Assembly: GCF_014196635.1 (NCBI RefSeq)
Contig: NZ_JACIEB010000004.1
Span: forward strand, 186,001 to 250,000
Source: Sphingobium fontiphilum
GTDB taxonomy: Bacteria > Pseudomonadota > Alphaproteobacteria > Sphingomonadales > Sphingomonadaceae
DNA length: 64,000 nt
Reading direction: 5' to 3'
Shown piece after piece: positions 53,822-62,565 of the stretch (position 1 is the stretch's first letter; every line of letters begins with the position of its first letter). The notes below the pieces were generated by a model, which saw nothing but the letters and a program-made list of their open reading frames with translations, made no database searches and had not been told where the DNA came from. Made by a program: the position numbers and the translations under genes.

Positions 53822-56800
53822 ATATTTTTGCGAGCCTCAAGGCCCTGTTTCAGCCTGCCGGACCGGTGGATGGCACAGCCGTCACCCGCGCGCCGGCGGG
53901 CGATGGCGACGCCGGCTTCGCCGCGATCATGGCCGGGATGGACGATGCGCCCTCGCCGCTGATGAGCGCGGCGGGAACGGTCGCGCCCGATGCGGATATG
54001 CCGGTGGCTGACACGCCGCTTGCGCCCGATGATGCGCCGGTTGCGCAGCAGCCCGCAGCCAAAGCCCCGGTTGATGTCGCAGCCAGCCTGACGCGCTTTA
54101 TTCGCCGCGCGGGCGATCCGGCGCAAACCTCCGTTGCGCGGCCGCCGCTGCCCAAGCCCGATACGCCCGACCTGCCCGTCGCCGCTCCGGCCATCGCGCG
54201 CGGGGAGGATGAACCGGCGGCATCCACAACCGTCGATGCGCCGTTGACGGCGATCGACGACACGCCTGTCCGGGAGCAGCCCGTCCGGGTCGCGCCCGCC
54301 GCCCAAGCGCCGCCCCTGACCGCTGACGCACCCGTGGATGCGGCGAGCGCACAGCAGCCCGAAGCCCGCGCTTTGATGGATGGCGCCGCCAGCCTCACCC
54401 GTTTGATTCGCCGTGCGAGCGATCCGGCGCAAACCTGCGTTGCGCGGCCACCCATGGTGGAAGCCGATACGCCTGACCTCGCCGGTCCCGCGCCCGTCGC
54501 CGCTCCGTCGATTGCGCGGGGGGAGGACCAACCGGCTGCGCCTGCGCCGGTGGATGCGCCCGTGGTCGTGTTGGAGGAAACGCCCCTAGAAGCGCCGGCC
54601 GCCCGGCCTGCCGCTAGCCCTGTGTCGCCCCTTGCGGCTGCCTATGGCGAAGAGGACAGGCCCGCCGAGCCCCCGCTCGATGCCGCAGAACCCGTCGCGG
54701 CGACGCGCCAGCCCGCGCCGACACCTGCCGATCCGGCCGAACCGGTTGCGCGGCCGGCCGCCGCCCCGCATCTGCCGGAAGCGATGGCGGCTGAGGAAGC
54801 GCCGGTCGCCCGGCAGCCGATAGTTCGCCCCCTGGCCGATGCCCCGGCCTCGCCCCTGGCTCAGGCGGTTGAACCTGCGCCCGCGCCGGTGGCTCAGCCG
54901 CTGCCCATGCCGGTCGATGACATTGCGGCGTTGCCAGTGGAACCGCCCATCGCCGCCGCCCCGGCAGCAGCAGCGGCGCAGCCCGCCGCCCGGCTCGCCC
55001 GGCACCCGATGCCGATCCACGCAGCGCCGGAATATCCCTCCGTCGCAAATGATTCGCCCGCTGCGCTGGAGCCTTCGCCCAAGGCCCCGGCGGAGGCCGA
55101 AGGCGCGGACGAAAGCGATCGCCGCCCGGCGGATGAAAGCCCCGTTCAGGCGGCCGAGGCCGGCAGCCCGTCGCCTCCGGTGATTGCGGTCGTTGTTCCC
55201 GACGCTCCGGTCCCGCTCGCGCCACAGACGGCCGAATCGGTGCAGGTCCGCCCGGCCACACCCCTTGATCCGGCTACCCCCGCGCCGGTCGGCCGCGCGT
55301 CGGCCGCGCGCCTTGATCCGGTTGCCCCCGCGCCGATGGCTCCTTCGGCGGCGCACGCCGCTCCCTTTGCGCCGGTCGCCCCCGCGCCAGACGCTCCTTC
55401 GCCCGATGCGATAGCCGCTCCCCCCGCGCCGGTCGCATCGCCGCTTTCCGCGCCCGCCGCTCCTGAGGCCCAGGCTCTCGACCAGCCGCTTCCTGCCAGC
55501 GCCGATATGGTCGCCCCCGTCATCCAGCCCGGCTCCCGCGAAACCCCCGTTTCGCCCCGGCAGCGGAGCGCCATCGCCCAACCCGCGCCGCAGCGCGCTG
55601 CGACCATGGAGCTTGTGAACCAGCCCGTTCCAGCGCCAAAGGCCGCGCCCATGACGGTCGCCGCCGCGCCTTCGCCGGGGGACCGGGTCATGGCCGAAGC
55701 CCAGCCTCATTCTCCGCAGCCCGCCACGCCCCATGGCGATGCGCAAGCGGCCCCGACGCAGACTGACGCCCGTTCGGCGCGCGACGTTGCGCCCATGATC
55801 GACAACAAGGTCGCAGTCGCCGCTCGCTCGCCCGCACAAGCCAGCCCGAAGGTCGCCTTATCCCCTGCGACCGATGCCGCGCTGATGGCGCAGCGCGCCG
55901 TCAGCACGCCTGCAACGCCGGTCGCCGCCCCCGTTCAGATCGCGCAGACCATGGCTGGCCCGGTCGAGGACGCCGCGCCGCCCGCAGCGCCTGCCACGAC
56001 GCCACCGGCGCAGGATCCGGCCGAGCCATTGATGGCCCCGGCGGTCGCGCCTCCCGCCGCCCCGGAGCCTGCCGGAGCAAAGGTCGCGCCCGCGCCCATC
56101 GGCGATGTCAGCGCCGCGGAGCCGTCTGCCGCCAGCGCGTTGGTCGCGCCATCGGCCGGCCCCTCGTCCGCGCCCGTCCCGGCCCGGCCGATGCAGCCGC
56201 TCACCGTTGCCCAAGCGCCGGCCAAAGCGCCCGCCAAAACGCCCGCGCCGTTGCCCGCGATCGACCGGTCGGCCCCGACGCCCGCTTCGCCGCCGATCGT
56301 TGACGCATCGCCGGCAATGCCGACGCCGGAAATGCCCGAACAGCCCGCCGAAACCCCGGTCTCGCGGGTCGAAGCCAGTCCGGCGCGCGCGCAGGGGCCG
56401 ATCCGTTCGGAGGTTGTCAGCCTGCTGCAACTGGTGCGCGACCGCATGAGCGGCCGGACGGCAGCGCCCGCAAACCCGGCGCCCGCAACCCCCTTGTCCT
56501 CAACCGACAAGGTCGTCGCGACTGCCGACAGCGCCGGCCCTGCATCGGTCGCCGCCGCGCCCGTCCCGGCCATGCCGGTCGCAGCGCAGCCCGCTATGGC
56601 CGCGCCGGTCACGATCATGCCCGCCGCGCCGACGCCCGACCTCAACGCCGTGCTGACCGGGCAGGTGGTCGACATGGGCCTGGACGGCCAGTGGATCGAC
56701 GGGCTGGCCCGCGACATCGCCGGTCTGGCCAGGGATGGCGCGCAGGGCCGGTTTCAGATCAACGCGCCGCACCTTGGCCCGGTCGACATCGCCATTCGTC

Positions 56801-57228
56801 AGGGCAGCGACGGCGCGCAGGTCACATTGGGCGTCGCCACCGAAGCCGCCGAAGTAGCGCTGAAGCAGGATAGCGACCGGTTGCGCGCCGATTCGGCGCT
56901 GTCGGCCGTCCGCATCGCCGATGTGAAGGTCGAACGGCAGGCCACATCCGCCAGCGACGGCGCGCGCGGCGATCAGGGCAGCGGTCAGAGCGCGGGGCAA
57001 CAATCCTTCTCCCAACAACAGGGGGGATCGAATCAGGGCCACAACGCCCAGTCGCTGGCCCAGTCGATGGGCCAGGGCGGGGGGCAGGGCGGTCAGGGCC
57101 GCGCTCCGGGTCAGGAAAATTTCGGCGCCGCCCATAAAGCGGCGACCGATCCCGCCGTTATTAACCATGGCGATGGTGGCGAAGCGGGCGACATGACCCG
57201 AATCGCCGGCCGCGCCCGTTACGCCTGA
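53818..57228 (+). CDS. fliK: Giant hook-length control protein FliK
   Basis: 1136 residues from GTG at 53818, against about 400 in enterobacteria. Residues 1-930 are Pro/Ala-rich and low-complexity, with a direct repeat of period 102 residues (copies start near 86 and 188; AASLTR-IRRA-DPAQT-VARPP, then APAIARGED). The conserved Flg_hook switch domain lies at about 942-1041 (VLTGQVVDMGLDGQWIDGLARDI, GRFQINAPHLGPVDIAIRQG). A Gln/Gly-rich tail follows (SGQSAGQQSFSQQQGGSNQG). It sets hook length and switches export from hook to filament. Confidence 0.9.
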   Translation: MNIFASLKALFQPAGPVDGTAVTRAPAGDGDAGFAAIMAGMDDAPSPLMSAAGTVAPDADMPVADTPLAPDDAPVAQQPAAKAPVDVAASLTRFIRRAGDPAQTSVARPPLPKPDTPDLPVAAPAIARGEDEPAASTTVDAPLTAIDDTPVREQPVRVAPAAQAPPLTADAPVDAASAQQPEARALMDGAASLTRLIRRASDPAQTCVARPPMVEADTPDLAGPAPVAAPSIARGEDQPAAPAPVDAPVVVLEETPLEAPAARPAASPVSPLAAAYGEEDRPAEPPLDAAEPVAATRQPAPTPADPAEPVARPAAAPHLPEAMAAEEAPVARQPIVRPLADAPASPLAQAVEPAPAPVAQPLPMPVDDIAALPVEPPIAAAPAAAAAQPAARLARHPMPIHAAPEYPSVANDSPAALEPSPKAPAEAEGADESDRRPADESPVQAAEAGSPSPPVIAVVVPDAPVPLAPQTAESVQVRPATPLDPATPAPVGRASAARLDPVAPAPMAPSAAHAAPFAPVAPAPDAPSPDAIAAPPAPVASPLSAPAAPEAQALDQPLPASADMVAPVIQPGSRETPVSPRQRSAIAQPAPQRAATMELVNQPVPAPKAAPMTVAAAPSPGDRVMAEAQPHSPQPATPHGDAQAAPTQTDARSARDVAPMIDNKVAVAARSPAQASPKVALSPATDAALMAQRAVSTPATPVAAPVQIAQTMAGPVEDAAPPAAPATTPPAQDPAEPLMAPAVAPPAAPEPAGAKVAPAPIGDVSAAEPSAASALVAPSAGPSSAPVPARPMQPLTVAQAPAKAPAKTPAPLPAIDRSAPTPASPPIVDASPAMPTPEMPEQPAETPVSRVEASPARAQGPIRSEVVSLLQLVRDRMSGRTAAPANPAPATPLSSTDKVVATADSAGPASVAAAPVPAMPVAAQPAMAAPVTIMPAAPTPDLNAVLTGQVVDMGLDGQWIDGLARDIAGLARDGAQGRFQINAPHLGPVDIAIRQGSDGAQVTLGVATEAAEVALKQDSDRLRADSALSAVRIADVKVERQATSASDGARGDQGSGQSAGQQSFSQQQGGSNQGHNAQSLAQSMGQGGGQGGQGRAPGQENFGAAHKAATDPAVINHGDGGEAGDMTRIAGRARYA
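54073..54684 (+). repeat. Direct repeat of 306 bp inside fliK
   Basis: Two diverged copies beginning at 54073 and 54379. Shared encoded blocks: AASLTR(F/L)IRRA(G/S)DPAQT, VARPP, DTPDL and IARGED(E/Q)PAA. The period of 102 codons keeps frame. The right end of the second copy is fuzzy. Confidence 0.65.
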
Positions 57229-57257
57229 GCGGCGGCAAATCCGGGGGACTTGATCCG

Positions 57258-57902
57258 ATGAGTGACGAAGCCAAGCCAGCGAAGAAAAAGGGCGGCGGCA
57301 TGAAGCTGGTGCTGATGCTGGTCGTCGGGCTGCTGGTCGGCGGCGGCGGCGCTGTCGGCGGCCTTTATGCCACGGGCATGTTTTCCAAGAAGGAAGAAGG
57401 CCCCAAGGAAGACCCCAACAAGCCGGTGCTGGTGCTGAAGGGCGAAAGCGCCGAGGACATCGCCAAGGCGCATGGCGGCGGCGAAGGCGGCCATGGCGGT
57501 TCGGCGTCTGCGGGCGGCGAAGCGGCCGCGCATCATCCCGCAGGCAAGGGCGAAGACCTGCCGACGCCGGGCAATCCCGCCGCTTATGAAGCGACCTATT
57601 TCCAGATTCAGGCGCCTTTCACCTCCAACATGTCGGACACCGACGCCTTCGCCCAGATCAGCGTGGCGGTGTCGACCTATTATGACATGCGGGTGATCGA
57701 CGCGATCAAGGCGCATGAAATGGCGATCCGCAGCCAGGTGCTGATGATGCTGGCGCAACAGCCCGAAGCGACGCTGGCGACGCCCGAGGGCAAGCAGCAA
57801 TTGCAGGGCAAGATGAAGACCATCATCAACGACGTTCTGAAACAGAAAACCGGCTATGGCGGCGTCGACAATGTCTATTTCACCAACTTTGTCATTCAGT
57901 GA
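57258..57902 (+). CDS. fliL: Basal-body/stator-associated protein FliL
   Basis: 214 residues. Short basic N-terminus, one span (LVLMLVVGLLVGGGGAVGGLYATGMF), a His/Gly-rich linker (HGGGEGGHGGSASAGG) and a FliL domain (AQISVAVSTYYDMRVIDAIKAHEMAIRSQVLMMLAQQ...VYFTNFVIQ). It forms rings around stators and stabilises them. 29 bp after fliK. Confidence 0.94.
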   Translation: MSDEAKPAKKKGGGMKLVLMLVVGLLVGGGGAVGGLYATGMFSKKEEGPKEDPNKPVLVLKGESAEDIAKAHGGGEGGHGGSASAGGEAAAHHPAGKGEDLPTPGNPAAYEATYFQIQAPFTSNMSDTDAFAQISVAVSTYYDMRVIDAIKAHEMAIRSQVLMMLAQQPEATLATPEGKQQLQGKMKTIINDVLKQKTGYGGVDNVYFTNFVIQ

Positions 57903-57919
57903 CATGAAATTGGCGGAAA

Positions 57920-57935
57920 TTGGCGGATTGCTTGC
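57920..57935 (+). promoter_or_regulatory. Sigma-54-like promoter before fliM
   Basis: TTGGC-GGATTGC-TTGC matches the -24/-12 pattern (GG-N10-GC). It is 158 bp upstream of fliM in the 191-bp gap after fliL. A CtrA-like TTAA-N7-TTTAC lies at 58008-58023. Confidence 0.6.
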
Positions 57936-58093
57936 CGAAAACCGGGCTGGAACAGCGACGTCGGACATGACGGGTAGGCCATGCCGCCAACGATGGCGAC
58001 ACCGGGGTTAACGCAAATTTTACCAGTTTCGTTATTCTATAGCCCTGCCTGAACGGTCGGGATGTCCCCCGCCCCGACAGGCAGGGGACACTG

Positions 58094-58978
58094 ATGAACG
58101 CCATTCCATCCTTTGCCTTCGGTCGCAATGAACCGCAGGTGCCGGTTATCCTGTCGGGCATGGACCGGCTGGGCGAAAAGCTCGGCCGGCGTCTGCGCGC
58201 GATCGTCGAACCGATCGCGGGCGTGCGGCCCCTTGTCGAACCGCAATCCGCCCAGGTCATGGAATTCGCCCGCTGGGCCGCCGAAGTGCCCGCTTTCTGC
58301 TCCATCGGCTGCTATCGGGTCGCGCCCCTGAAGGGCCAGATGCTGCTGCGTTTCGACGCGACTCTGATTTCCACGCTGGTCGACTGTTTCTATGGCGGCA
58401 TCGGCAACCGGCCGATGGCCGAGCGCGGCGAGTTCACGCCGACCGAGGAACGGCTGATCGCCCGGCTGTCGGATGCGCTGATGCTGCGCCTGGTCGAAAG
58501 CTGGGTCGACATCCTGCCCATCGAACCCGCGTTGATCGTGCGTGAAACCGGCGTCGGCTTTGCTTCGGCGGCGGCGTCCGACGAACAGATGGTGCTCCAG
58601 CGCTTCACCCTCACCCTGACCCGTGAACAGAGCTGGCCCGTCGACCTGCTGTTCCCGCTCGCCGCGCTGCGCGGGGTCGAACCGCTGATGGGCAATCGCG
58701 TCCATGACGACGAATGCCAGCCCGACCCGCTGTGGCAGGCGCGCATCGCCCGGCGGATGCGCGACATCCGCCTGCCCGCGCGCACCGTGCTGGCGCGTCC
58801 CAATCTTTCGCTGTCGGAACTGATGGGCCTCAAGGTCGGCGACATCATTCCCGTCAACATCGGCCGCAGCCTGCCGCTGATCGTCGGCGATCGCGTGATC
58901 GCCCACGGCACCGTCGGCGAACAGGACGGCCGCGCCGCATTCCAGATCGAAAAACTCGTACAGGGACCAGACCAATGA
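58094..58978 (+). CDS. fliM: Motor switch protein FliM lacking the usual CheY-binding N-terminus
   Basis: 294 residues, about 40 shorter than enterobacterial FliM. The CheC-like middle (CSIGCYRVAPLKGQMLLRFDATLISTLVDCFYGG) and the C-terminal SpoA domain (RLPARTVLARPNLSLSELMGLKVGDIIPVNIGRSLPLIVGDRVIAHGTVGEQDGRAAFQIEKL) are present. The N-terminal EIDALL-type peptide that binds CheY-P is not; the N-terminus reads MNAIPSFAFGRNEPQVPVIL, and an in-frame stop at 58040 rules out a longer start. Confidence 0.92.
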   Translation: MNAIPSFAFGRNEPQVPVILSGMDRLGEKLGRRLRAIVEPIAGVRPLVEPQSAQVMEFARWAAEVPAFCSIGCYRVAPLKGQMLLRFDATLISTLVDCFYGGIGNRPMAERGEFTPTEERLIARLSDALMLRLVESWVDILPIEPALIVRETGVGFASAAASDEQMVLQRFTLTLTREQSWPVDLLFPLAALRGVEPLMGNRVHDDECQPDPLWQARIARRMRDIRLPARTVLARPNLSLSELMGLKVGDIIPVNIGRSLPLIVGDRVIAHGTVGEQDGRAAFQIEKLVQGPDQ

Positions 58979-59313
58979 GCGACATGAGCGAAGCCCCCCG
59001 CGTCGAGGGCAAGGGCGAGGACAGTTTCGCGCGCCTCGCCAACAACCGGCAGTTCAAGCTGCTGGCCGACATTCCCGTCCGCATGTCGGTGGAGGTCGGT
59101 TCGACATCCCTGCGTCTGGCCGAAGTCATGGACCTTGCCGAAGGCAGCATCGTCGAACTGGATCGCCAGGCCGACGAACTGCTCGACATCATGGTCAACG
59201 GCGCGCTGATCGCCAAGGGCGAGGTGGTGACGGTGAACGGCCGCTACGGCATCCGCATCGTCGACATTGCGGCGGCCGAAACCCGGCTGGCCGGCGTCGA
59301 ACGGCGTTCCTGA
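58975..59313 (+). CDS. fliN: Motor switch protein FliN
   Basis: 112 residues from ATG at 58975 (ATGA overlap with fliM). SpoA domain: LLADIPVRMSVEVGSTSLRLAEVMDLAEGSIVELDRQADELLDIMVNGALIAKGEVVTVNGRYGIRIVDI. Forms the lower C ring with FliM. Touches fliO by one base. Confidence 0.97.
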   Translation: MSDMSEAPRVEGKGEDSFARLANNRQFKLLADIPVRMSVEVGSTSLRLAEVMDLAEGSIVELDRQADELLDIMVNGALIAKGEVVTVNGRYGIRIVDIAAAETRLAGVERRS

Positions 59314-59576
59314 TGCTCTGGTATTTCGTCAAGCTGCTCATCATGCTGCCGCTGGTCGGCGGCATGGCGTTCGGCGCGCTGTGGCTGTGGCGCAAATATC
59401 AGCCCGGCATGATGGCGCAGCAGGGCGACCGGATGGTCAAACTGCTGGAGGCGTTGCCGATGGGGACATCGGGCAAGCTCGCCGTCGTCGAATTTGAAGG
59501 GCGCCGCATCCTGCTGTCGGTCACCCGCGGCCGGATCGAAAAGATCGCGGAAGGCGAAACCACCCGTGCGCGCTAA
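59313..59576 (+). CDS. fliO: Export-gate assembly protein FliO
   Basis: 87 residues, one N-terminal span ([22 protein letters not shown]) and a short cytoplasmic FliO domain ([34 protein letters not shown]). Helps FliP assemble. Overlaps fliP by 11 bp. Confidence 0.88.
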   Translation: MLWYFVKLLIMLPLVGGMAFGALWLWRKYQPGMMAQQGDRMVKLLEALPMGTSGKLAVVEFEGRRILLSVTRGRIEKIAEGETTRAR

Positions 59577-60363
59577 TCACTTCCTGATCGGCGCGGGGCT
59601 GCTGGTTGCGGGCGTCATGCTCGTCGATCCGGCGCTGGCGCAGGCGCTGCCCGCCGCGCCCCCGGCTGCACCGCCGGTCGACAATGGCGGCGCGCTGACC
59701 CGCGCCATGGGCCAGATTTCCGGCGACGGCCGCTCGCTCTCGCTCTCGCTCCAGATATTGGTGCTGATGAGCCTGCTGACGGTATTGCCGTCGCTCATCC
59801 TGATGATGACCAGCTTCACCCGCATCATCATCGTCCTGTCGCTGCTGCGGCAGGCGCTGGGCCTGCAACAGACGCCGCCCAACCAGGTGCTGGTCGGTCT
59901 CGCCCTGTTCCTGTCGCTGTTCGTCATGCGCCCGGCCATAGACCAGATCAACGGCATGGCGTTCGACCCCTATGGCAAGGGGCAGATCAGCATCGAGGAA
60001 GCGGTCGGCCGCTCTGGCAAGGTGCTGCACGGCTTCATGGTCAAGCAGACGCGCGAGACCGACCTCAAACTGTTCGCCAACCTCGCCGAAGCGCCGCCCT
60101 TCCGCACGGCGGCGGACGTGCCCTTCTCGATCCTGCTGCCCGCCTTCGTCACCAGCGAACTCAAGACCGCGTTCCAGATCGGCTTCATGATCTTCCTGCC
60201 CTTCCTCATCATCGACCTGGTGGTCGCATCGACGCTGATGGCGCTGGGCATGATGATGCTGTCGCCCACCATCATTTCCATGCCGTTCAAGCTGTTGCTG
60301 TTCGTGCTGGTCGACGGCTGGGCGCTGACCATGGGCAGCCTCGCCAGCTCGTTCGCGACCTGA
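59566..60363 (+). CDS. fliP: Export gate protein FliP
   Basis: 265 residues from GTG at 59566. Cleavable signal ([20 protein letters not shown]), then the FliP core: [64 protein letters not shown] and [37 protein letters not shown]. Confidence 0.97.
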   Translation: MRANHFLIGAGLLVAGVMLVDPALAQALPAAPPAAPPVDNGGALTRAMGQISGDGRSLSLSLQILVLMSLLTVLPSLILMMTSFTRIIIVLSLLRQALGLQQTPPNQVLVGLALFLSLFVMRPAIDQINGMAFDPYGKGQISIEEAVGRSGKVLHGFMVKQTRETDLKLFANLAEAPPFRTAADVPFSILLPAFVTSELKTAFQIGFMIFLPFLIIDLVVASTLMALGMMMLSPTIISMPFKLLLFVLVDGWALTMGSLASSFAT

Positions 60364-60375
60364 CGGGGAGGGGCC

Positions 60376-60648
60376 ATGGAAAACGCCGATTTCTTCATGG
60401 GACTGGCGCAGCAGGCGCTGTGGATCACCGCGCTCGCCGCCGCCCCCATCCTTATCCCCGCGTTGCTCGCCGGCGTGGTGATCGGCATGGTGCAGGCCGC
60501 GACCTCGATCAACGAACAGACCTTGTCCTTCATCCCCAAGATCATCGTCGTCGGCGTCATGCTGGCGATTTTCGGCGGCTCGATCATCGTGCTGATCGCC
60601 GATTTCACCCGCGAGATATTCGAACGGATACCGGACCTGCTGCAATGA
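60376..60648 (+). CDS. fliQ: Export gate protein FliQ
   Basis: 90 residues, two spans (ITALAAAPILIPALLAGVVIGMVQAATSINEQTLSFIPKI and IVVGVMLAIFGGSIIVLIADF). Standard length and order between fliP and fliR. Confidence 0.97.
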   Translation: MENADFFMGLAQQALWITALAAAPILIPALLAGVVIGMVQAATSINEQTLSFIPKIIVVGVMLAIFGGSIIVLIADFTREIFERIPDLLQ

Positions 60649-61427
60649 TCGCACCGGGCTTCGCTGGCGTCGAAACGCAATTGTGGATCTGGCTGATCGC
60701 CATGATCCGTCCCGGCGCGGCCTTCATCGCCGCGCCTGTGTTCGGCGCGAACGGCGTTCCCCTGCAATTGCGGCTGATCCTGTCGCTGGGCCTTGGCCTT
60801 GCCGCGCTCAACAGCGTGACCATAGAGCTGCCCGCCGACGGCGTCGCCAGCTTTCAGGGTTTCATGCTGGTTGCGGGCGAAGTGCTTGCCGGGCTGGCGC
60901 TGGGCTTTGCGGTCCAGATCGGCTATGCCGCCGCCTTCGTCGCGGGCGAAACCATCGCCAACGCCATGGGCCTTGGCTTTGCCGCCATGGTCGATCCGGC
61001 ATCGGGCCAGCCGACGCAGGTCGTCGGCCAGTTTCTCTCGGTCCTCGCCACCTTCATGCTGCTCGCCATGGACGGCCACCTGATGCTGGCGAGCTTCGTC
61101 GTGCAAAGCTACACCGCGCTGCCGCCGGGCGGGCCGCTGCTGTCCAACGACGCCATCTGGGGCCTGGTCGAATTTGGCGGCGCGCTGCTGGGCGCTGGCG
61201 TCACCATTGCGCTGCCGGTCGCCTTTGCGCTGGTGCTGGTGCAGGTGGTGATGGGGATGCTGGCGCGCACCGCGCCGTCGCTCAACCTGTTCGCCGTCGG
61301 CATGCCGGTCGCGCTGATGGCGGGCCTTGTGCTGATGGCCATTTCGTTGCCGATCATGGGCGAAGGCATCACCATCTCGCTGAAGGCGGGGCTGGAAAAG
61401 GCCCAGTCGATCGCGGAGGGCCGCTGA
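60645..61427 (+). CDS. fliR: Export gate protein FliR
   Basis: 260 residues from ATG at 60645 (ATGA overlap with fliQ). Several spans; FliR features IRPGAAFIAAPVFGANGVPLQLRLILSLGLGLA, GETIANAMGLGFAAMVDPASGQPTQVVGQFLSVLA and LNLFAVGMPVALMAGLVLMAISLPIM. Confidence 0.97.
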   Translation: MIAPGFAGVETQLWIWLIAMIRPGAAFIAAPVFGANGVPLQLRLILSLGLGLAALNSVTIELPADGVASFQGFMLVAGEVLAGLALGFAVQIGYAAAFVAGETIANAMGLGFAAMVDPASGQPTQVVGQFLSVLATFMLLAMDGHLMLASFVVQSYTALPPGGPLLSNDAIWGLVEFGGALLGAGVTIALPVAFALVLVQVVMGMLARTAPSLNLFAVGMPVALMAGLVLMAISLPIMGEGITISLKAGLEKAQSIAEGR

Positions 61428-61428
61428 C

Positions 61429-62565
61429 ATGGCGGGCGGCAACAGCGGCGGCGACAAGACCGAAAAACCGACCCAGAAGAAACTGGACGAAGCCGCCAAA
61501 AATGGCGACATCCTGCAATCGCGCGAACTGGCGACGGCGCTGGTGGTCATGGCGGGCATCGGCTGCCTGGCGGTCACCGGCCCGACCCTGGTCGAGGCGT
61601 TGCGCGACATGATGGTGGAGGCGCTGCGTTTCCGCCGGTCCGACATCACCGATTTCGCGCCGGCCGCGCGCGGGGCTGCATTGCTGTCGGGCGTCGCCCT
61701 GCCGGTGGCGGGCGTGCTGCTGGCGACGCTGCTGGCCGCTATCGCCGCGCCCGCCCTGCTCGGTTCCTTCGGCTTTCGCCCCGGCGCCTTCGCCCCCAAA
61801 ATGTCGCGCCTCAACCCCGCGAGCGGCCTCAAGCGCATGTTCGGGATGCAGGGCCTCACTGAACTGGTGAAATCGATCGCCAAGGTCGGCCTGCTCGGCT
61901 GCATCGGCGTGTGGCTGGTCTGGGACCGGCTCGCCGCCATCGCCGGGCTGGGCCGGGCGGGCCTCGCCCCGGCGATCAGCGAACTGGGCGGCATGTTCAT
62001 GTTCGTCTGTCTGGTGATGGCGGGATCGCTGTTCCTGATCGCGGGGATCGACGTGCCCGCGCAGATTTTCCAGCGCGGCAAGCGCCTCGCCATGAGCAAG
62101 CAGGACATCAGGGACGAGCACAAGGACAGCGAAGGTTCGCCCGAACTCAAAGGCCATCTGCGCCGCCGCCAGTTCGAGGTGCTGTCCGGCTCGACCCGCA
62201 AGGCGGTGCAGGAAGCCAGCGTCGTCATCACCAACCCGACCCATTTCGCGGTCGCGCTGCGTTACAAGCCGGGGCAGGACATGGCCCCGGTGGTCGTCGC
62301 GCGCGGCCGCGACGCCATCGCCGCCGCCATTCGCGAGCTCGCCGATCAGAATGGCGTGCCGGTGCTGCAATATCCCGAACTCGCCCGCGCCGTCTATTTC
62401 ACCTCGCGCGCGGGGCAGATCGTCAACGAAGGGCTGTATATGGCGGTCGCCACCATCCTCGCCTTCGTCTTCCGCGTCGAAAACAGGATGGCGACCGAAA
62501 TGGATCGCCCCTTCATTTCCGTGCCGCAGGATCTGCGCTTCGATGCCGACGGTCGCAAGCTCTGA
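61429..62565 (+). CDS. flhB: Export gate switch protein FlhB
   Basis: 378 residues. N-terminal KTEKPTQKKLDEAAKNGDILQSREL, four spans, and a cytoplasmic domain with the self-cleaving NPTH at 269-272 (VVITNPTHFAVALRY). It switches specificity together with FliK. 1 bp after fliR; its end overlaps the next gene by 23 bp. Confidence 0.97.
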   Translation: MAGGNSGGDKTEKPTQKKLDEAAKNGDILQSRELATALVVMAGIGCLAVTGPTLVEALRDMMVEALRFRRSDITDFAPAARGAALLSGVALPVAGVLLATLLAAIAAPALLGSFGFRPGAFAPKMSRLNPASGLKRMFGMQGLTELVKSIAKVGLLGCIGVWLVWDRLAAIAGLGRAGLAPAISELGGMFMFVCLVMAGSLFLIAGIDVPAQIFQRGKRLAMSKQDIRDEHKDSEGSPELKGHLRRRQFEVLSGSTRKAVQEASVVITNPTHFAVALRYKPGQDMAPVVVARGRDAIAAAIRELADQNGVPVLQYPELARAVYFTSRAGQIVNEGLYMAVATILAFVFRVENRMATEMDRPFISVPQDLRFDADGRKL

